Positions 62,301-64,000 of a DNA stretch of 64,000 bases are shown one piece after another (within the stretch, counting starts at the first letter, position 1; every line of letters starts with the position of its first letter). The notes beneath the pieces are model-generated. The model saw nothing but the letters and a program-made list of their open reading frames with translations, searched no databases and had not been told where the DNA came from. The stretch is from Branchinecta lynchi (taxonomy: Eukaryota; Arthropoda; Branchiopoda; Anostraca; Branchinectidae), in NCBI GenBank assembly GCA_023053575.1, contig JAKZAP010000003.1, positions 31,874,228 to 31,938,227 of the forward strand. Reading direction: 5' to 3'. The translations under genes and the position numbers were made by a program.

Positions 62301-63609
62301 TGGTCTTCTAAAATCCTTCGCAAAATCTCAGAAGGTTTGGAATGACAAGAAAAAATCCTTCTTTCGTGCTACATAACTTATGTCATGCCCATAGTCATGT
62401 ACAGCTGTCCTGTCTAGCACCCGTCACTCACAGAGAAACACAGAAGTCAACTGGAAACAATTCAGACGAGAGCCTGCAAAATAATTCTTGGGCCAAACTA
62501 CAACAACTACGAAGAAAGCTTAAGCGGACTGAAGCTCCCAACTCTGGATGAAAGGAGGCATGAAACCTTGATGAAGTTTGGAGCTGACATCCTGAAGTCC
62601 CCAACGCACTGAGATATCCTGCCCCAGTTTACTTCAGTACCCCACACACACAAGACGAGGTTGGCAACTCTGAAAGAGGGAACAGAACTGTTAAAATGCC
62701 CGCCGACACACTCGACGACAAGATTTTTAAACTCCTACGTGCCATACTACGTGAAGCACTACAACGACAATATCCTCAAATCGAAGTGATAGCTTATCAT
62801 GTGTGTTCTTCTTGTTGCGTCTTTTGGTGTTTTTCTCTTCTTACTTGTTTGACGTTACCCATGTTCTTGTTTGACGATAGCCATGTTATTGCATTGTGAT
62901 AAAGGGAAAGAATAAAGATTATTATATTATTGTAAACAGTCGAGTACAGAAGAAATTAAAGACACATAATTAGGGAGAACAAACAAGTCTGTCAATAACT
63001 ATTCAAGCGTCACACAGACGAATAAGACCATGAGAGGGCGATAGAGCAACAAGAAAATAATTAAAATTCACTAAACCGAAACACACGGAGCTCCAGAGCT
63101 CCAGCTCCACAGGTGATTACAATTTTGTTTTATTCTGTTGATATATCTCAGGACAGCCGCCATGAGATGGCTGTTCCTTGTCAAGGGGGGGGGGGGGAGC
63201 AAATATTCTAAAAAACGAAAGAAAATCGAATACCCGGTAGTGCATTCTTAGGACTAAAAATTTTGCCAAGGACTAATTCTTCTAGGACTAATAATCCTTA
63301 GCCAAGAAGGGAGGAGGGAGACAACCCAATCACAACAACGGAGCGACGTGTTTTCTGTTCAGTTAAACTTTAACGACCTTGAAGAAGGATAAATATGTCC
63401 GTTGTTCTGTGTTTATAGCGCTTTCTTAGATGGAAATGTTTGCTGGTATCAAGATCCCCAGATACGAGTCGCTTTAAAAGAAAGAGCGTATTTTGGGTCC
63501 TCTTTCTTAATGAAAATGACGTTGAACTATTCAACCAACCTGGAAGTGCCTTAGCAGTCAAAGAGACAAATGCAACACAGAATAATGACAATCTCGTTGG
63601 CACACGCAT
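34788..63609 (-). CDS. Secreted DNA/RNA non-specific endonuclease (Endonuclease_NS), 5 coding exons
   Basis: Exons in coding order: 63609-63540, 48542-48340, 43825-43581, 41547-41294 and 35272-34788. All have GT/AG borders and matching phases, and join to 1257 nt (418 residues plus stop). Residues 1-21 look like a signal peptide. Residues 24-172 are a cysteine-containing N-terminal part (CIINLDS, VLLCAGNG, VTFSSLSCTAKV). The nuclease domain follows: YLATGHLTPNLDF, with His246 as likely general base, then YINAAPQW and FNAGNWLKVE, with Asn276 and Glu284 in the metal and active-site positions of the fold. The C-terminus matches the crab duplex-specific nuclease and shrimp nuclease type (FYWKVLHDP, VAFVGVNNPH, GYILCC). 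Such enzymes are secreted, usually digestive or defensive (family knowledge). Thr244 replaces the usual Arg of the RGH motif. The first intron is 15 kb. Confidence 0.9.
36164..37226 (-). mobile_element. Family A element copy 6
   Basis: Right end TTTTTGGGATCCCAAAACGT at 36164, ACGG-type tract inverted near 36217-36238, core units with CCCGGAATCCGGC, and left end CTTTGGTCTTGTT at 37226. Head-to-head with the next copy. Confidence 0.85.
37273..38770 (+). mobile_element. Family A element copy 7, holding a TIR element
   Basis: AACAAGACCAAAGGTGTCGA at 37273 to ACGTTTTGGGATCCCAAAAA at 38770, tract at about 38688-38718. The core is broken by 38060-38474. Confidence 0.85.
38060..38474. mobile_element. 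TIR element with GGCGTATTCTCGCCGTTCC ends
   Basis: The left CGTATTCTCGCCGTTCC and right GGAACGGCGAGAACACGCC are inverted. Internal CGGGGA words recur. Its insertion splits a family A core. Confidence 0.75.
39294..40540 (+). mobile_element. Family A element copy 8, interrupted
   Basis: AACAAGACCAAAGGTGTCGA at 39294 and ACGTTTTGGGATCCCAAAAA at 40540, tract at about 40465-40488. About 540 bp of foreign sequence (39345-39880) follows the left end and includes a relative of 42756-42920. Confidence 0.8.
40998..41144. mobile_element. Short TIR element (CACTGTAAA type)
   Basis: TACACTGTAAAAA to CTTTTTACAGTGTA, 147 bp with TA flanks. An inner inverted pair TATTTGCTACTGGGATTAAT / ATCCCAGTAGCAAATA could form a long hairpin. 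Confidence 0.8.
41294..41547 (-). CDS. Nuclease exon 4 (catalytic His motif)
   Basis: Acceptor ctttttttcag and donor gtcagt bound 254 nt (1 + 84 codons + 1). It encodes FKEGSFYPQF and YLATGHLTPNLDFCW. His246 is the expected catalytic histidine; Thr244 sits where the family usually has Arg. Reading through the donor reaches a stop within about 20 codons, which would give a truncated form. Confidence 0.92.
41690..41770 (+). repeat. LINE/SINE 3' end with TTAC tail
   Basis: TTTACTCCGCCTTTTCAAAA then TGGCGGGTCATAAATAAAT and ACTTACTTACTTACT. Confidence 0.65.
41798..41915. repeat. Three tandem units of about 35 bp
   Basis: TTAGAAAGACGTTGACTTTC starts at 41812, 41848 and 41883. Each unit can pair with itself through GAAAG and CTTTC. 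Confidence 0.85.
41957..42690 (-). pseudogene. LINE 3' region and C-terminal coding relic
   Basis: The minus strand encodes YDEFRRLAAVNGDITTLCQR, RQELVMSFGRKILASDLHRD and SFVPYFTEHFNAL, the end of a CR1/L2-like ORF2. The 3' UTR contains a roughly 98 bp tandem repeat (42090-42275) and ends in a CCGAATTGTAAATTG tail; 47485-47550 ends in the same type of tail. Confidence 0.75.
42756..42920. mobile_element. Short foldback element with CACACGATCAGG ends
   Basis: GCGAACACACGATCAGG and CCTGATCGTGTGTTC are inverted ends, with TTGAAAAAATTTCAA at the centre. A relative lies at about 39600-39795. Confidence 0.7.
43461..43484. repeat. Poly-G run
   Basis: An uninterrupted G run of about 24 bases, prone to length errors in assembly. 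Confidence 0.9.
43581..43825 (-). CDS. Nuclease exon 3
   Basis: Acceptor caatctcacag and donor gtgagt bound 245 nt (81 codons + 2). It encodes AVATCVNGTTFTVNGNSVTF, SLSCTAKVS, TCEGGLLEARIGF and FRTIITVCHNQSE; the cysteines are probably disulfide-bonded. A foldback repeat begins about 25 bp before the acceptor on the coding strand. Confidence 0.9.
43850..44180. repeat. Foldback (P-type) element copy 2, near-perfect palindrome
   Basis: Two arms of about 130 bp are reverse complements around a centre near 44028 (CTTCTTGGCAAGGGTCCTCG on the left, CGAGGACCCTTGCCAAGAAG on the right). The outer ends GATACGTCAGCTATG and CATAGCTGACGGATC are also inverted. Confidence 0.88.
44259..46455 (+). mobile_element. 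Family B element copy 4, interrupted
   Basis: Left end AACAAGAGCTAGAAGCTCAC at 44259; right end CAAGTGCCATAAA at 46455, preceded by GACCGACGGACAGACCGACG-type sequence (about 46388-46408). The part 44292-44810 is replaced by an (AT)n run and a P-type foldback copy. Core units run from about 44940 to 46380. Confidence 0.7.
44316..44358. repeat. (AT)n microsatellite
   Basis: About 21 uninterrupted AT dinucleotides. Confidence 0.95.
46661..47441. mobile_element. GTTCC-type MITE copies, overlapping and interrupted
   Basis: Three left ends (AGCGTGTTCCACCCTTCTAA type) start near 46663, 46730 and 46977. The last continues to a right end TAGGGTGGAATACGCGC at 47441. Its middle is broken at 47118-47272 by an inverted LINE/SINE 3' end (ACCCGCCAAATACAG). 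Confidence 0.75.
47641..47948. mobile_element. GTTCC-type MITE copy
   Basis: GCGTCCACCCTACTTACCGT to GAAGGGTGGAACAGTCTCC, in opposite orientation to 47441. The pair can form a large inverted repeat. Confidence 0.82.
48340..48542 (-). CDS. Nuclease exon 2 (N-terminal part)
   Basis: Acceptor ttcattcaag and donor gtaatc bound 203 nt (2 + 67 codons). It encodes GPCIINLDSTDRPSPLFF, VLPKYNNNVRALTVQEGTS and IVLLCAGNGF, the conserved N-terminal region of invertebrate secreted nucleases. Confidence 0.88.
48597..48960. mobile_element. ATACCACGG-type repeat, copy 2, uninterrupted
   Basis: CAGATACCATGGTATCTGAT at the left and ACAGATACCATGGTATCAGC at the right. Matches both parts of 21957-22640. Confidence 0.8.
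49180..49500 (+). repeat. GTCAGTTGAC minisatellite, plus orientation
   Basis: Variable 15-20 bp units built on CGTCAGTT, with five exact 16 bp units CGTCAGTTGACATAAA at 49397-49480. Bounded on the left by CACTACGGCAACACGTCAGT. Found again, inverted, at 58090-58580. Confidence 0.9.
49877..50939 (+). mobile_element. Family A element copy 9, right end cut by family B
   Basis: AACAAGACCAAAGGTTTCGA at 49877, core units with GGCGAACTACTTGTCCGGCG, stopping at GTCATAGGTACGGGATACC just where the family B element begins. Confidence 0.8.
50940..53216 (+). mobile_element. Family B element copy 1, most complete
   Basis: AACAAGAGCTACGAGCTCAT at 50940 to CAAGTGCCATAAAAAGTAG at 53216. Core units of about 0.4 kb include AAGTTTCATC, GATCCGATCACCCGTTC and GGATCCGGTCCGG-type words and C-rich runs. 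A (GACC/GACG)n tract is at 53140-53172. Its frames are only repeat-driven and open by chance. Confidence 0.85.
53496..54915 (+). mobile_element. Family B element copy 2
   Basis: AACAAGAGCTGTAAGCTCAT at 53496 to TGCAAGTGCCATGAAAAAAA. Tract ACGGACAGACCGACGGACGG at 54839-54858. Same core order. Confidence 0.85.
54918..55097. repeat. Foldback (P-type) element copy 4
   Basis: AATAATGCATACAACGGGTA and TACCCGCTGTATGCATTATT are inverted. The centre has GACGAGGACCCTTGCCAAGA. Starts directly after a family B right end. Confidence 0.8.
55452..56528 (+). mobile_element. Family A element copy 10
   Basis: AACAAGACCAAAGGTTTCGA to ACGTTTTGGGATCCCAAAA. Tract at 56454-56477. Immediately followed by a family B copy. 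Confidence 0.85.
56529..57756 (+). mobile_element. Family B element copy 3
   Basis: Diverged left end AAGAGCTGGAAGCTCAAATG, right end TGCAAGTGCCATAAAAA, three core units. The tract is reduced to GACCGACCGACC near 57694. Confidence 0.8.
58090..58580 (-). repeat. GTCAGTTGAC minisatellite, minus orientation
   Basis: About 25 variable units built on AACTGACGT, with a run of 16 bp units AACTGACGTTTATGCC at 58119-58190. Inverted with respect to 49180-49500. The boundary CAACTGACGTGTTGCGGTAC at 58580 matches the left array's boundary. Confidence 0.9.
58790..60201 (+). pseudogene. LINE ORF1 remains, coiled coil and two CCCH zinc fingers
   Basis: 58790-59236 encodes a 148-residue piece with a heptad-like stretch (LDLIDDLTERVQVQNRIINE and on). 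At 59272-59330 lies CFYFKK then GHCKWGSKCRFSH, a C-x7-C-x5-C-x3-H finger broken by a 7-A run. A second finger, CKKLVAGACSRGLRCNDNH, lies at 59423-59480 in another frame. 59461-60201 is a Pro/Thr-rich open stretch with a 108 bp in-frame duplication (59926-60140). Gag-like RNA binding is likely. Confidence 0.7.
60165..60866 (+). pseudogene. LINE ORF2 endonuclease remains
   Basis: NVRSLNNIAEDMEVFLRKHD, a frameshift, then LTETW, GGGVGFCCK, a stop, CGDFNDLKPNW, TLDLIFTTL and SDHATVLL. These are the N-x-RSL, TET-W, GDFN and SDH motifs of the APE-type endonuclease domain that nicks target DNA. Confidence 0.82.
60867..62700 (+). pseudogene. LINE ORF2 reverse transcriptase remains
   Basis: The connector (SKPWVTPKIKAAMIERD) is followed by FGFRRGHSTTHYLV, motif A SDFVKAFDLLDH, motif B QGSKLGPILF, motif C FADDLSL and ILGITLSDDLSFGDH. 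The thumb continues in another frame after 62376 (RSQLETIQTRACKIILG). Stops at 61378 and 62376 and shifts make it dead, though all core catalytic motifs survive. Confidence 0.87.
62936..63539. other. Nuclease intron 1, start
   Basis: AT-rich, with a G run at 63186-63198 and GGACTAATAATCCTTAG-like repeats near 63245-63300. No coding signal other than a plus-strand shadow of exon 1. Confidence 0.4.
63540..63609 (-). CDS. Nuclease exon 1 (signal peptide)
   Basis: Starts at ATG (63609) and encodes MRVPTRLSLFCVAFVSLTAK then ALP plus one base, ending at donor GTTGGT. The basic start and hydrophobic core are a typical secretion signal. The one-base overhang fits exon 2, which begins with two bases and gives Gly24. 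The link to exon 2 across 15 kb rests on this phase match and the missing signal peptide, so it is inferred. Confidence 0.75.
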
Positions 63610-63674
63610 TGTGAGCTACTGGACTTGTTAGGAATTTATTTTACAGACCTGGTATAGAAATGACTTTTATCTAT

Positions 63675-64000
63675 TTTTTTTTTTTTTTTTTTTTATCAAA
63701 TTAGAAATTTGTAAAAACCTACGCAGGTTTTCTTTTGACAGCAAGCTAATATAAATATTTGTATTCGTCTTTAATTATCGGTACGTCAACAAAGACAAAT
63801 TTTTCGGTGAAATCCTTATCCAGATTACCCGGATGCAGTTGTTATTCTTCAGCATAACCAACATTGATATACCAACAGTCCTTCTTAATTTGTGACAACA
63901 GGTCGCCTGTGCCAGGTGGACAAAAAATTACCAAGAAAAGTATTTATAAACAAAGCTTCTTTGTGGAAAAACTAAAACTTACTTCAGCTCACTCCATGTC
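63675..64000. other. Region upstream of the nuclease start codon
   Basis: On the coding strand, an A run (63675-63694) lies about 65 bp upstream of the ATG, and TATTTATAT-type sequence is near 63752. A block at 63885-63945 (GTGACAACAGGTCGCCTGTG) recurs at 44940-45000 with few changes. I cannot place a promoter or transcription start. Confidence 0.35.

Larger units (their letters stand above)
58600..62935 (+). mobile_element. Degraded CR1/L2-like LINE, 4.3 kb
   Basis: In order: ORF1 remains with a coiled coil and CCCH fingers, an APE-type endonuclease, a reverse transcriptase and a C-terminal part, ending near an AATAAAGATTATTATATTAT tail. Stops and frameshifts are present in every part, so it is not autonomous. 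It sits in intron 1 of the nuclease gene, antisense to it. Confidence 0.85.

Noticed and set aside
63440..63631. Plus-strand open frame of 63 codons
   Set aside because: Opposite strand of nuclease exon 1; no family resemblance, while the minus strand has a signal peptide and a matching phase.

Overview
This is a repeat-rich stretch of an animal nuclear genome. Codons are split across introns with GT/AG borders, and there is a Pol III-type tRNA gene and dense non-LTR retrotransposon, MITE-like and Helitron-like debris. The two host genes (a CoREST corepressor and a secreted DNA/RNA non-specific nuclease) and mobile elements resembling bivalve 'pearl' repeats suggest a protostome-type invertebrate. 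I cannot fix the phylum from sequence alone.

Gene 1, plus strand, 1419-21888: seven coding exons of an RCOR/CoREST corepressor (ELM2, SANT1, a small CxxC-CxxC insert, the LSD1-binding linker and SANT2), ending at a stop codon. Every intron phase matches across the junctions. The 5' exon(s) lie outside the window. A tRNA-Ile(AAT) gene lies antisense in the last intron.

Gene 2, minus strand, 63609-34788: five coding exons that join without a frame break into a 418-residue secreted Endonuclease_NS-family protein (signal peptide, cysteine-rich N-terminal part, His-Me finger nuclease domain). Its first intron is 15 kb and holds a degraded 4.3 kb LINE with CCCH-finger coding in ORF1. The two genes converge on an intergenic region of about 12.7 kb (21.9-34.6 kb) made mostly of repeats.

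Introns and intergenic DNA hold at least a dozen repeat families, many nested. The most distinctive are two families here called A and B. Both start with AACAAGA, have palindromes near both ends, a core of tandem repeats and an (ACGG/ACAG)n tract near the right end. This is the architecture of Helentron-associated HINE/'pearl' elements. Other families are TIR elements with TA target sites, a GTTCC-type MITE in about eight copies, foldback palindromes, and LINE 3' ends with simple-repeat tails. Five of the ten splice acceptors examined have a repeat boundary or repeat motif within about 30 bp of the exon.

I found no operon, CRISPR array, virus or toxin locus. The most noteworthy observations are the paired A/B element families with a chimeric copy, the inverted GTCAGTTGAC minisatellites, the CCCH fingers in the LINE ORF1, and the repeats packed against splice acceptors.
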